A stretch of 64,000 nt of DNA from positions 1 through 64,000 of the forward strand of contig NZ_VNKO01000002.1 in NCBI RefSeq assembly GCF_008033445.1. Direction: 5' to 3'. How positions within the stretch are numbered: position 1 is the stretch's first letter; each line of letters begins with the position of its first letter. Made by a program: the position numbers and the translations under genes. Shown here piece by piece: positions 37,720 to 46,370 of this stretch. The notes below the pieces were generated by a model, which did no database searches, was not told the origin of the DNA, and worked only from the letters and a program-made list of their open reading frames with translations. The DNA is from Vulcaniibacterium gelatinicum. GTDB lineage: Bacteria; Pseudomonadota; Gammaproteobacteria; Xanthomonadales; Xanthomonadaceae.

Positions 37720-39591
37720 ATGCGGTACGAGACCCCGACGGACGACGGCGCGGCGGGTGCCCTGCGGCGGTGGTTCCTCGCCGCGTGGACGCTTCTGACT
37801 GCGGTCAAGCTCCTGGTCGCCGCCCGTCTGCCGCTGTTCGTGGACGAGGCGTTCTACTGGCAGGAGGGCCAGCATCCGGCGCTGGCGTATTCGGACCTGC
37901 CGGGGCTCACGGCCTGGCTCACCCGGATCGGGGTGGAGTTTGGCGGTCATGCCCCGCTCGCGTTGCGTGCGCCGTTCCTGCTGCTCGGCGCGCTGCTGCC
38001 GTGGTGGGTGGTGTGGATTACGCGGCGCGAATTCGGAGTTCGTGCCGGTTGGCAGGCGGGCCTCTTCGCGCTGCTGCTGCCGCTGGCCGGCACGCTCGGC
38101 CTGCTGGCCCTGCCCGACGTGCCGATGGCCTTCGCCGCGCTGCTGTGCGTGGACGCGGGCGCGCGCCTGCTGCGCGGGGTCGAATGGCGCGCGGTGGCGC
38201 TGCTCGCGGCCGGGCTCGCGCTCGGTGCGCTGAGTCATTACCGCTTCCTGGCCGTGATCGGGGTGGGATTCCTCGCCCTGCTCGCCTTGCCCGAAGGCCG
38301 GCGTGCATTGCGCGATCCGCGGGTGTGGGGCGCGATCGCCATCGGCGCCGCGGCCTGGGCGCCGTTGCTCGCCTGGAACCTGGCCAACGCCGACGCCGGC
38401 CTGCGCTTCCAGCTGGTGGAACGCCATCCGTGGGCGCTGCATGCGCAGGGTCTGTGGTTCCTGCCGGTGCAGGCGCTGCTGGTCACGCCACCCTTGTTCG
38501 CTGCGCTGCTGCTCGCGGCCCGGCACGGATGGCGCAGCGGCGAGGCGTCGCGACGCTGGTTCGCATTGACTGGCGGCGGCCTGGTGCTCGGCTTCTTCGT
38601 CCTTGGCTTCTTCGCCGACGTCGAGCGGGTCAGCTTCCACTGGCCGCTGCCCGGCTACCTGGCGTTGCTGCCGTTGCTGCCGGCGCTGCTCGAACGCTGG
38701 CCGCGGTGGCTGCGCGCGCTGACCCGGATCGTCGCGCTGGCCGGGCTCGTGCTGGGGATGGGCTACTACGTCCTGGTCTCCGACGCCGGCCTGCGCGCCA
38801 GGCTCGCGGCGATGAAGTGGTACCCGGCCAACTTCGCCGGCTGGGACATGGTGGCGGACGCGGTGCGTGATGAGCTGGCGACGATGCCCGCCGGCACGCG
38901 CGTGCTGGCCGACAATTTCAAGCTCGGCGCCGAGCTCGGCTTCGCGCTCGGCGATCCCGACCTCCTGGTGCTGCCGCATCCGCTCAACGAACACCACGGC
39001 CGCGCGCCGCAACTGCGGTTGTGGGGATTGTTGCGCGAACAGCGCGATGCCTTGCCGCAGGCGCCGCAGCTGCTCGTGGTCGGGGCGAGCGAGCTGCCGT
39101 ACAAGCATCTGCTCGCGCACTACCACGGCCTGTGCGCGCGCCTGGGCCCGCTGCCGCCGCCGCGGGTGGTGCAGGTGGACCACGGGCGCCAGCGGTTCCT
39201 GTTGTTCCGTCTGGGCGCAGGGGTCGGGCAGGACGCCTGCGTCGCGCCGGCGATGGCCTGGGTGGATGCCCCCGTCTCCGGCGCGCAGGTCCGCGCCGGG
39301 GAACCGCTCGCCGTGCACGGTTGGGCGTTCAAGGACGGCGTGGGGCTGGCGGCGGTGGAGGTGCTGCTCGACGGCGCCGTGGTCGCGCGCGCGCAGTACG
39401 GGCGGGCGGCGCCGCACGTGGCGGCCTTCTGGAAGATCAGCACCGACCCGGCGCATCCGCATGTCGGCTTCGATGCGGTGGTTCCGGCGGAACGGCTCGC
39501 GCCGGGCCGGCACTGGCTCGGCCTGCGCCTGCACGGGCACGACGGCAGCGTGGAGGACTGGCCCGAGCAGCCGCTCGAGGTCGTGCGCTAG
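37720..39591 (+). CDS. membrane glycosyltransferase (PMT/ArnT-like) with C-terminal beta-domain
   Basis: 623 residues. Residues 1-350 hold about ten membrane helices and the early acidic motif VDEAFYWQEGQHPAL with periplasmic Asp-Glu, like GT-C enzymes (ArnT/PMT) that take sugar from a polyprenyl phosphate. A soluble part follows, and the last about 110 residues (from AWVDAPVSGAQVRAGEPLAV) look like an Ig-like or carbohydrate-type beta-domain not present in ArnT. Substrate unknown; transfer onto lipid A or glycoprotein is possible. It shares its stop codon with the convergent maf gene: both TAGs lie in CTAG 39588-39591. Confidence 0.8.
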   Translation: MRYETPTDDGAAGALRRWFLAAWTLLTAVKLLVAARLPLFVDEAFYWQEGQHPALAYSDLPGLTAWLTRIGVEFGGHAPLALRAPFLLLGALLPWWVVWITRREFGVRAGWQAGLFALLLPLAGTLGLLALPDVPMAFAALLCVDAGARLLRGVEWRAVALLAAGLALGALSHYRFLAVIGVGFLALLALPEGRRALRDPRVWGAIAIGAAAWAPLLAWNLANADAGLRFQLVERHPWALHAQGLWFLPVQALLVTPPLFAALLLAARHGWRSGEASRRWFALTGGGLVLGFFVLGFFADVERVSFHWPLPGYLALLPLLPALLERWPRWLRALTRIVALAGLVLGMGYYVLVSDAGLRARLAAMKWYPANFAGWDMVADAVRDELATMPAGTRVLADNFKLGAELGFALGDPDLLVLPHPLNEHHGRAPQLRLWGLLREQRDALPQAPQLLVVGASELPYKHLLAHYHGLCARLGPLPPPRVVQVDHGRQRFLLFRLGAGVGQDACVAPAMAWVDAPVSGAQVRAGEPLAVHGWAFKDGVGLAAVEVLLDGAVVARAQYGRAAPHVAAFWKISTDPAHPHVGFDAVVPAERLAPGRHWLGLRLHGHDGSVEDWPEQPLEVVR

Positions 39592-40160
39592 GGCAGGGCG
39601 TAGCCGGCCTGGCGCAGCAGGCGGGCGGTGGCGATCAGCGGCAGGCCGATGAGGGCGGTGGGGTCGCGGGTTTCGATCGCCTCGAACAAGGCGATGCCCA
39701 GGCCTTCCGACTTGAAGCTGCCGGCGCAGTCCAGCGGCTGTTCGGCGGCCACGTAGCGTTCGATCTCGTCCGTGGCGAGGGTGCGGAAACGGACCACGGT
39801 CTCGTCCATCGCCTCCAGCCGGGTCGCCCCGCGCTGCAGGCACAGCGCGGTGCGGAACGCCACCGCGCGTCCGGACATCGCCCGCAGCTGGGCCACCGCG
39901 GCCGCGGCGTGGCCGGGCTTGCCCAGCGGCCGGCCGTCGAGTTCGGCCACCTGGTCCGAGCCGATCACCCACGCCTCCGGCGCGCGCGCGGCGATCGCCC
40001 CGGCCTTGGCCTGGGCCAGACGGCGGGCGAGGTCGGCGGGCGCCTCGCCGGGCAGCGGGGTTTCGTCCACCTCCGGCCGGGCCACCGTGAACGGCAGCCG
40101 CAGCCGCGCCAGCAGCTCGCGCCGGTAGCGCGAGGTCGAGGCCAGGATCAGCGGGGTCAT
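39588..40160 (-). CDS. yceF: Maf-type nucleotide pyrophosphatase, YceF subgroup (7-methyl-GTP)
   Basis: 190 residues. The Maf start LILASTSRYRRELL holds the phosphate-binding STSxxR, followed by the conserved EVDETP with catalytic-side residues, and WVIGSDQV with the catalytic Asp. It belongs beside yceD-rpmF as in E. coli, where yceF is divergent from yceD; that order supports the YceF (m7GTP) subgroup. Its ATG overlaps the stop of the upstream small gene. Confidence 0.92.
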   Translation of the reverse strand: MTPLILASTSRYRRELLARLRLPFTVARPEVDETPLPGEAPADLARRLAQAKAGAIAARAPEAWVIGSDQVAELDGRPLGKPGHAAAAVAQLRAMSGRAVAFRTALCLQRGATRLEAMDETVVRFRTLATDEIERYVAAEQPLDCAGSFKSEGLGIALFEAIETRDPTALIGLPLIATARLLRQAGYALP

Positions 40161-40516
40161 GCGGAGGACGCGCGGGCCCGTTCGAGCCGGTCGAGCTGCT
40201 GGTCGAGGCGGGCGCGGGCGGCGTCGAAGGAGGACCGCACCCGGCGCAGGTCTTCCAGGCTGGCCGAAGCACCGTGCTGCTTCAGCCACAGCCGCTGGCG
40301 CAGCATCTCCTGCATCGCCTCCCGCACCGGATCCTCGCCGGGGCCGGCGATGGCCTCGATCTCGCTGCGCGCGGTGCGCAGCCGGGCCTCGAGCGAGTCG
40401 GCCGAATCCAGCAGCTCGCGCACCGCGCGCTGGCGCCGGGTCCCCTGCCGGCGCAGCAGGACGGCGGTGAGCGCCGCGCCGAGGGCGACGAACAGCAGGA
40501 TCACGGTCGCGGTCAC
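40157..40516 (-). CDS. small membrane-anchored coiled-coil protein, function unknown
   Basis: 119 residues from a GTG at 40516 (a TTG at 40522 adds two). One N-terminal membrane helix (TATVILLFVALGAALTAVLL), a basic RRQGTRRQR patch, then a long charged helical region with heptad-like leucines (about residues 35-115). No enzyme motif. Coupled to yceF by an ATGA overlap and divergent from yceD. It probably faces the cytoplasm. Confidence 0.7.
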   Translation of the reverse strand: MTATVILLFVALGAALTAVLLRRQGTRRQRAVRELLDSADSLEARLRTARSEIEAIAGPGEDPVREAMQEMLRQRLWLKQHGASASLEDLRRVRSSFDAARARLDQQLDRLERARASSA

Positions 40517-40635
40517 GCACAACCCCGGGCGTCAGGTCTGGAGGAAGTCTGCCGCCGCCGGCCACGACCGGCAATCGCCGGCCGTCCGCGATCGGCGGCC
40601 AGGCGAGGAATGCTTCCGGATCAAGCAGTTCCGGT

Positions 40636-40664
40636 TTGACAGGGGGTACCCGGGCGCCTAACAT
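40636..40664 (+). promoter_or_regulatory. strong promoter of yceD-rpmF-fab operon, near-leaderless
   Basis: TTGACA (40636-40641), 17-base spacer, TAACAT (40659-40664). The yceD ATG at 40675 starts only 10 bases after the -10, leaving a leader of about four bases. Confidence 0.8.
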
Positions 40665-40674
40665 TCCGCAGCTT

Positions 40675-41211
40675 ATGTCCGCCGATTCACCCGCGACCCG
40701 GCTGCCCGAGGCGCTCGACGCCTGGCGCATGGTCGCGGCGCGGCGGGGCTTCGAAGGCGTGTTGCCGCTGGCCGCCATGACGCGGTTGCGTGGCAGCCTG
40801 GTGGATGCCGAGGGCAGCGTCCGCGTCCGGATCGAGTTCGGCCGCGACGCGCTGCAGGTGGCATACGTCGAGCTGCGGATCGAGGCGGAGCTGCCGCTGG
40901 AATGCCAGCGCAGCCTGCAGCGGTTCCTGCACCCGGTGGCCCTGGTGCAGCGGCTGGGCCTGATCCGCGACGAGGCGGAGGAGGCCGCGCTGCCGCCGGG
41001 CTACGAGGCCCTGCTGGTGCCCGAGGACGGCATGCTGCAGCCGGCCGAGCTGGTGGAGGACGAGCTGATCCTCGTCGTGCCGGTGGTGCCGGTGGCCCCG
41101 GGCACGGAGGCGGTCGAGCGCGACTGGCCGGCCGGCGTGGCCGAGCAGGCCGCCGCGAGCCCCTTCGCCGCGCTGGCTGCGCTGAAGAAGCAGGACAGCA
41201 CCAACCGCTGA
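40675..41211 (+). CDS. yceD: YceD/DUF177-family protein linked to 23S rRNA
   Basis: 178 residues of the YceD family, which in E. coli is needed for normal 23S rRNA and is co-transcribed with rpmF. Features: [14 protein letters not shown] near the start, [23 protein letters not shown] in the middle, and [13 protein letters not shown] near the C-terminus, ending NPFAAL-like [11 protein letters not shown]. The ATG at 40675 matches the family start; no Shine-Dalgarno is possible upstream because transcription begins there. Confidence 0.92.
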   Translation: MSADSPATRLPEALDAWRMVAARRGFEGVLPLAAMTRLRGSLVDAEGSVRVRIEFGRDALQVAYVELRIEAELPLECQRSLQRFLHPVALVQRLGLIRDEAEEAALPPGYEALLVPEDGMLQPAELVEDELILVVPVVPVAPGTEAVERDWPAGVAEQAAASPFAALAALKKQDSTNR

Positions 41212-41251
41212 CGCGTCACCGCAACCCCGAATTCAAGCTGGAGCGATTCCC

Positions 41252-41446
41252 ATGGCTGTGCAGAAGTCCCGTGTCACCCCGTCCCGCCGCGGCCAGCGCC
41301 GTTCGCACGACGCGCTGAGCGCCAAGCAGCTCTCGACCGATCCGACCACCGGCGAGATCCACCTGCGCCACCACGTCACCGCCGACGGCTACTACCGCGG
41401 CCGCAAGGTGATCGACACCAAGTCGCGGGTCGTGGACGAGGAGTGA
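41252..41446 (+). CDS. rpmF: 50S ribosomal protein L32
   Basis: 64-residue ribosomal protein with the conserved start [20 protein letters not shown]. This version lacks the CxxC zinc pairs found in some L32 proteins, as in E. coli. GGAGCGATTCCC gives a ribosome site. It sits between yceD and fabH; plsX, which follows rpmF in E. coli and Pseudomonas, is not here. Confidence 0.97.
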   Translation: MAVQKSRVTPSRRGQRRSHDALSAKQLSTDPTTGEIHLRHHVTADGYYRGRKVIDTKSRVVDEE

Positions 41447-41513
41447 GCCCCGGCGCCTGCGCGGGCCGGCGGCCCGGCCGCCGTCGCGCGGGCATCGGAG
41501 CGTGAGGAGGGAT

Positions 41514-41539
41514 GCGGCCCGCGGGCCGCGTCCGTCTTT
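41514..41539 (+). terminator. possible attenuator between rpmF and fabH
   Basis: Perfect 16-base palindrome GCGGCCC-GC-GGGCCGC (41514-41529) followed by GTCCGTCTTTC; weak T run. Confidence 0.35.
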
Positions 41540-41622
41540 CGGGCCCCCGCCGCAGACGGCACGGGCCTCCGGCGGCGCACCGTGAACCGGTCCGCCGCGT
41601 CCCGACGAGGTGTACGGCAGGC

Positions 41623-42603
41623 ATGACCCAGCAAGTGTTCGCGCGCATCGCCGGTACCGGCAGCTACCTGCCGTCCAAGGTGCTCACCAACGACGACCTG
41701 GCCAGGTTCGTCGACACCAGCGACGAGTGGATCTCGGCCCGCACCGGCATCCGCCAGCGCCATGTCGCCGCCGAGGGCGAGACCACCTGCGACCTGGCCT
41801 ACCATGCCGCCACCCGCGCGATGGAGGCCGCCGGCGTGACCGCCGACGAGCTCGACCTGATCGTGGTCGGCACCACCACGCCGGACCTGATCTTCCCGTC
41901 CACCGCCTGCCTGCTGCAGGCGCGCCTGGGCGCCAGCGGCTGCGGCGCGTTCGACGTCAACGCCGCCTGCTCGGGGTTCATCTACGGGCTCACCGTCGCC
42001 GACAAGTTCATCCGCGGCGGCAACGCCAGGACCGCGCTCGTGGTCGGCTCGGAGACGCTCACCCGCATGCTCGACTGGAGCGACCGCTCCACCTGCGTGC
42101 TGTTCGGCGACGGCGCCGGCGCCGTGGTGCTGAAGGCCGACCACGAGACTGGCATCCTCAGCACCCACCTGCACGCCGATGGCGCCAAGAAGGAGCTGCT
42201 GTGGAACCCGGTCGGCGTCTCGGCCGGGTTCAAGCCCGGCGAGCCGAACGCCGGCGTGCGCGTGCTGATGACCGGCAACGAGGTCTTCAAGCACGCGGTG
42301 AAGGCGCTCGACTCGGTGGTCGAGGAGACGCTCGAGGCCAACGGGCTGGACCGCCACGACATCGACTGGCTGATCCCGCACCAGGCCAACCTGCGCATCA
42401 TCGAGGCCACCGCCAAGCGCCTGGACATGCCGATGGACCGCGTGATCGTGACCGTGGACCGGCACGGCAACACTTCCTCCGGCTCGGTGCCGCTGGCGCT
42501 CGACGAGGCGATCCGCTCCGGGCGCGTGCAGCGCGGCCAGCTGCTGCTGCTGGAGGCCTTCGGCGGCGGCTTCACCTGGGGCTCGGCGCTGCTGCGCTAC
42601 TGA
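41623..42603 (+). CDS. fabH: 3-oxoacyl-ACP synthase III
   Basis: Starts fatty-acid synthesis by condensing an acyl-CoA with malonyl-ACP. 326 residues from the ATG at 41623. The catalytic triad is Cys116 (NAACSGF), His in PHQANLR and Asn in HGNTSSGS. An in-frame ATG at 41512 right behind AGGAGGG would add 37 basic residues with no family match and runs through a hairpin, so I reject it. First fab gene of the operon, followed by fabD after 76 bases. Confidence 0.95.
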   Translation: MTQQVFARIAGTGSYLPSKVLTNDDLARFVDTSDEWISARTGIRQRHVAAEGETTCDLAYHAATRAMEAAGVTADELDLIVVGTTTPDLIFPSTACLLQARLGASGCGAFDVNAACSGFIYGLTVADKFIRGGNARTALVVGSETLTRMLDWSDRSTCVLFGDGAGAVVLKADHETGILSTHLHADGAKKELLWNPVGVSAGFKPGEPNAGVRVLMTGNEVFKHAVKALDSVVEETLEANGLDRHDIDWLIPHQANLRIIEATAKRLDMPMDRVIVTVDRHGNTSSGSVPLALDEAIRSGRVQRGQLLLLEAFGGGFTWGSALLRY

Positions 42604-42679
42604 GGCTGCATACGCGCCGGTACAGACGAACCGGCGCGGTCGCCCGTATCATGCCGCGTCCTTTCCGCAGGGGGTCGCC

Positions 42680-43630
42680 GTGACGGAACCTTCCACCCAG
42701 CTCGCCTTCGTGTTCCCCGGCCAGGGCTCGCAGTCGGTCGGCATGCTGGCCGAACTCGCGCAGCGCGATCCGCTGGTGCGCGAGACCTTCGCCGAAGCCT
42801 CCGAGGGCGCCGAGGCCGATCTCTGGCAGCTCTCGCAACAGGGCCCGGAGGAGCAGCTCAACCGCACCGAGTTCACCCAGCCCGCGCTGCTCGCCGCCGG
42901 CGTCGCCGTGTGGCGGTCGTGGCAGCGCGCCGGCGGCCCGTCGCCGGCGCTGCTGGCCGGGCACAGCCTGGGCGAGTACACCGCGCTGGTCGCGGCCGGC
43001 GCGCTCTCGCTGCGCGACGGCGCGCGCCTGGTGCGCCTGCGCGGCCGGCTGATGCAGGACGCCGCCCCGGCCGGCACCGGCGCGATGGCCGCGGTGCTCG
43101 GCGCCGATGACGCCGTGGTGCAGGAGGTCTGCCAGCAGGCCTCCGGCAGCGAGGTGGTGGTGCCGGCGAACTACAACTCGCCGGGCCAGATCGTGATCGG
43201 CGGCCACGCCGCGGCGGTGGAGCGCGCGCTCGCGCTGCTGGCCGAGCGCGGCGTGCGCAAGGCGGTCAGGCTCGCCGTCAGCGTGCCTTCGCACACCCCG
43301 CTGATGCGCGAGGCCGCCAACCGCCTGTCCGAGGCGATGGCGGCGATGCAGTGGCAGGCGCCGACGCTGCCGGTGGTGCAGAACGTGGACGCCGAGGTGC
43401 ACGACGGCGTGCAGGCGATCCGCGACGCGCTGGTGCGCCAGCTCTACCTGCCGGTGCGCTGGACCGAGTGCGTGCAGGCCCTGTCCGCGCGCGGCGCCGT
43501 GCGCATCGCCGAATGCGGCCCGGGCAAGGTGCTCGCGGGCCTGGTCAAGCGCATAGACAAGTCGCTCGACGCGCGCGCGCTCGGCACACCCGACGAGTTC
43601 GACGCCGCGCTGGCCGACTGGAAGGAATGA
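42680..43630 (+). CDS. fabD: malonyl-CoA:ACP transacylase
   Basis: Loads malonate onto AcpP. 316 residues, GTG start with a GGGGG site. Motifs: FVFPGQGSQ with the oxyanion Gln, the nucleophile elbow GHSLGEY with Ser96, and the conserved VPSHTPLM with catalytic His. A TATCAT at 42647-42652 may be a -10 but has no clear -35. The gap to fabG holds an inverted-repeat element. Confidence 0.96.
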   Translation: MTEPSTQLAFVFPGQGSQSVGMLAELAQRDPLVRETFAEASEGAEADLWQLSQQGPEEQLNRTEFTQPALLAAGVAVWRSWQRAGGPSPALLAGHSLGEYTALVAAGALSLRDGARLVRLRGRLMQDAAPAGTGAMAAVLGADDAVVQEVCQQASGSEVVVPANYNSPGQIVIGGHAAAVERALALLAERGVRKAVRLAVSVPSHTPLMREAANRLSEAMAAMQWQAPTLPVVQNVDAEVHDGVQAIRDALVRQLYLPVRWTECVQALSARGAVRIAECGPGKVLAGLVKRIDKSLDARALGTPDEFDAALADWKE

Positions 43631-43633
43631 TTT

Positions 43634-43783
43634 TTGCCACGGATTGACACGGATGAACACGGACAAGGCAAATGGAAAACGATCGGCCTCAGAATGCGGC
43701 ATTGCCGCACGATCGCGGTTGATCGGGGTTCCCGGAATCGGCGCCACTTCTGATCCGTGTTCATCCGTGTCCATCCGTGGCAA
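43634..43783. repeat. inverted-repeat element, copy 1 (between fabD and fabG)
   Basis: Arms of about 30 bases with one mismatch (43634-43663 and 43754-43783), built from direct units such as ACGGATGAACACGGA. Clearly lower GC than its surroundings and with no reading frame. A related copy is at 47732-47847. Confidence 0.85.
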
Positions 43784-43807
43784 CACCGCTTCTAACGGAG
43801 TATCACG

Positions 43808-44551
43808 ATGACTGACGTGCTGAAGGGAGAGGTCGCGCTGGTGACGGGGGCGAGCCGCGGCATCGGCGCGGCGATCGCCGACGAGCTCGCGGCACAGGGC
43901 GCGACCGTGATCGGCACCGCGACCAGCGAGGCCGGGGCGCAGGCGATCGGCGAACGCCTGGCGGCGCGGGGCGGCCATGGCCGGGTGCTGAACGTCACCG
44001 ACGGCGCCGCGATCGAGGCGCTGGTGGAGTCCATCGCCAGGGAATTCGGGCCGGTCTCGATCCTGGTCAACAACGCCGGCATCACCCGAGACAGCCTGCT
44101 GATGCGGATGAAGGACGAGGACTGGCAGGCGATCCTCGACACCAACCTCACCAGCGTCTACCGCAGCTGCAAGGCGGTGCTGCGCGGGATGATGAAGGCG
44201 CGCAAGGGCCGCATCGTCAACATCGCCTCGGTGATCGGCGTGACCGGCAACGCCGGCCAGGCCAACTACGCCGCGGCCAAGGCCGGGATCATCGCGTTCA
44301 GCAAGTCGCTGGCGAAGGAGATCGGCTCGCGCGGCATCACCGTCAACGTGGTCGCGCCGGGGTTCATCGACACCGACATGACCCGTGCGCTGCCCGAGGA
44401 CGCCCGGAACGCGATGCTCGGCCAGATCGCCCTGGGCCGGTTCGGCGAGCCGGCGGACATCGCCCGTGCGGTGGCGTTCCTGGCCGGCCCGGCCGCCGCC
44501 TACATCACCGGCGAGACCCTGCACGTCAACGGCGGCATGTACATGCCCTGA
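43808..44551 (+). CDS. fabG: 3-oxoacyl-ACP reductase
   Basis: NADPH-dependent reduction of 3-oxoacyl-ACP. 247 residues, short-chain dehydrogenase fold: cofactor motif VTGASRGIG, NNAG, catalytic Ser in NIASV, Tyr154 and Lys158 in NYAAAKAG. GGAG site eight bases before the ATG, so translation does not depend on fabD despite the repeat in between. Confidence 0.97.
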   Translation: MTDVLKGEVALVTGASRGIGAAIADELAAQGATVIGTATSEAGAQAIGERLAARGGHGRVLNVTDGAAIEALVESIAREFGPVSILVNNAGITRDSLLMRMKDEDWQAILDTNLTSVYRSCKAVLRGMMKARKGRIVNIASVIGVTGNAGQANYAAAKAGIIAFSKSLAKEIGSRGITVNVVAPGFIDTDMTRALPEDARNAMLGQIALGRFGEPADIARAVAFLAGPAAAYITGETLHVNGGMYMP

Positions 44552-44600
44552 TGCCCCCGGCGGGCGTCCGGCCCCCTGCGCCGGCCCCGCGGGATTCCCT

Positions 44601-44606
44601 TACACT
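44601..44606 (+). promoter_or_regulatory. possible extra -10 element before acpP
   Basis: TACACT 38 bases before the acpP ATG, in a local low-GC spot (ttacactat); the -35 is unclear. An internal promoter for the abundant AcpP would make sense. Confidence 0.35.
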
Positions 44607-44644
44607 ATCCGTCTGAACACCCCTCCCGGGAGGAGCGAGACCCC

Positions 44645-44884
44645 ATGAGCAGCATCGAAGAACGCGTCAAGAAGATCGTGGTCGAACAGCTTGGCGTCAA
44701 GGAAGAAGAGGTCACCAACAGCGCTTCGTTCGTCGACGATCTCGGCGCCGATTCGCTCGACACGGTCGAGCTGGTGATGGCGCTCGAGGAAGAGTTCGAG
44801 TGCGAGATCCCGGACGAGGAGGCCGAGAAGATCACCTCCGTGCAGCAGGCGATCGACTACATCAAGGCCCACGTGAAGGCTTGA
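44645..44884 (+). CDS. acpP: acyl carrier protein
   Basis: Carries growing acyl chains on a phosphopantetheine arm. 79 residues, highly acidic; the modified Ser37 is in the invariant [12 protein letters not shown]. Very strong GGGAGGAG ribosome site fits its high abundance. Lies between fabG and fabF in the standard order. Confidence 0.98.
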   Translation: MSSIEERVKKIVVEQLGVKEEEVTNSASFVDDLGADSLDTVELVMALEEEFECEIPDEEAEKITSVQQAIDYIKAHVKA

Positions 44885-44904
44885 TGTTCGTCCCTGAACG
44901 AGAG

Positions 44905-45013
44905 CCCGGCCGTCCATGGCCGGACTTTTCGCGGATCAGCATCACCTCGATGCAATCGTGTTGGGTGGGCTGATTTCGTGAAGCCGGGGCCGCGAACGCG
45001 GCCCCGCGCGTTT
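44905..45013 (+). terminator. two hairpins between acpP and fabF
   Basis: A 6-bp stem CCGGCC/GGCCGG (44906-44923) followed by ACTTTT, and an 8-bp stem GGGGCCGC/GCGGCCCC with GAAC loop (44986-45005) followed by GCGCGTTT. They could partly end or stabilise the acpP transcript. Confidence 0.5.
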
Positions 45014-45061
45014 GTGAGCGAGCATTCGTCGCCGTAGGGCGACACAGCACTGGAGTCCGAC

Positions 45062-46300
45062 ATGTCCAAGCGTCGCGTCGTCGTCACCGGAATGGGCGCC
45101 GTGTCCCCGCTCGGCAACGACCTGGCCAGCACCTGGGACGGCATCGTCAACGGCCGCTCCGGGATCGGGCCGATCACGCATTTCGACGCCTCCGCCTTCA
45201 CCACCCGCATCGCCGGCCTGGTCAAGGACTTCGACGTCACCCGCTGGGTGCCGCCGAAGGAGGCGAAGAAGATGGACGAGTTCATCCATTACGGCGTGGC
45301 CGCGGCGCTGATGGCGCTGGAGGACGCGGGGCTGACCGTGGACGAGTCCAACGCCGAGCGTGTCGGCGCCCTGATCGGTTCGGGCATCGGCGGCCTGCTC
45401 GGGATCGAGGAGCAGACCATCCGCTACCACGAGGGCGGCCCGCGCAAGATCTCGCCGTTCTACGTGCCGAGCACGATCATCAACATGCTGCCGGGGCAGG
45501 TGTCGCTGATCACCGGCGCCAAGGGCCCGAACTTCTCCGCGGTCTCCGCCTGCGCCACCTCGAACCACTCGATCGGCATGGCGATGCGGATGATCCAGTA
45601 CGGCGACGCCGACGTGATGATCGCCGGCGGCGCCGAGCGCGGCTCCTCGCCGACCTCGGTCGGCGGCTTCTGCTCGATGAAGGCGATGTCCACCCGCAAC
45701 GACGAGCCGACCCGGGCCTCGCGCCCGTGGGACAAGGACCGCGACGGCTTCGTGCTCGGCGACGGCGCCGGCATCCTGATCCTGGAGGAGTACGAGTACG
45801 CGAAGAAGCGCGGGGCGCGCATCTACTGCGAGCTGGCCGGCTTCGGCGCTTCCTCCGATGCGTTCCACATGACCGCGCCGAGCGAGAACGGCGAGGGCCC
45901 GGCGCGCTGCATGGTCGCGGCCTTCCGCGACGCCGGGGTGAACCCCGAGGACGTGGGCTACATCAACGCCCACGGCACCTCCACCCCGCTCGGCGACGTG
46001 GCCGAGACGCTCTCGATCAAGCGCGCGCTCGGCGAGCACGCCTACCGGACCATGGTGTCCTCGACCAAGTCCATGACCGGGCACCTGCTCGGCGCGGCCG
46101 GCGGCGTCGAGGCGATCTTCACCGTGATGGCGCTGCACGCCGGCATCATCCCGCCGACCATCAACCTGGACGAACCGGGCGAGGGCTGCGACCTCGACTA
46201 CGTGCCGAACGTGGCGCGCGAGAAGCGCGTGGACGTGGCGGTGTCCAACGGCTTCGGCTTCGGCGGCACCAACGGCACGCTGGTGTTCCGGCGGATCTGA
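45062..46300 (+). CDS. fabF: 3-oxoacyl-ACP synthase II
   Basis: Elongating condensing enzyme. 412 residues. Thiolase fold with Cys164 (ACATSNHSIG), the two catalytic histidines in NAHGTSTPLGD and MTGHLLGAAGG, and the closing GFGFGGTNG. The start MSKRRVVVTGMGAVSPLG is canonical, 178 bases after acpP. Confidence 0.97.
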   Translation: MSKRRVVVTGMGAVSPLGNDLASTWDGIVNGRSGIGPITHFDASAFTTRIAGLVKDFDVTRWVPPKEAKKMDEFIHYGVAAALMALEDAGLTVDESNAERVGALIGSGIGGLLGIEEQTIRYHEGGPRKISPFYVPSTIINMLPGQVSLITGAKGPNFSAVSACATSNHSIGMAMRMIQYGDADVMIAGGAERGSSPTSVGGFCSMKAMSTRNDEPTRASRPWDKDRDGFVLGDGAGILILEEYEYAKKRGARIYCELAGFGASSDAFHMTAPSENGEGPARCMVAAFRDAGVNPEDVGYINAHGTSTPLGDVAETLSIKRALGEHAYRTMVSSTKSMTGHLLGAAGGVEAIFTVMALHAGIIPPTINLDEPGEGCDLDYVPNVAREKRVDVAVSNGFGFGGTNGTLVFRRI

Positions 46301-46370
46301 GGCCAGGAGCGGTCTCCGGCCGCGGAGGCGGCGCCGCTCCGGGTGAGCCCGCGGCCGGACCGCAGTCTGC

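Noticed and set aside
41512-41622. Longer FabH starting at ATG 41512 behind a strong AGGAGGG
   Set aside because: The spacing to the ATG is too short, the added 37 residues are Arg/Pro-rich with no FabH similarity, and they cover a perfect palindrome.
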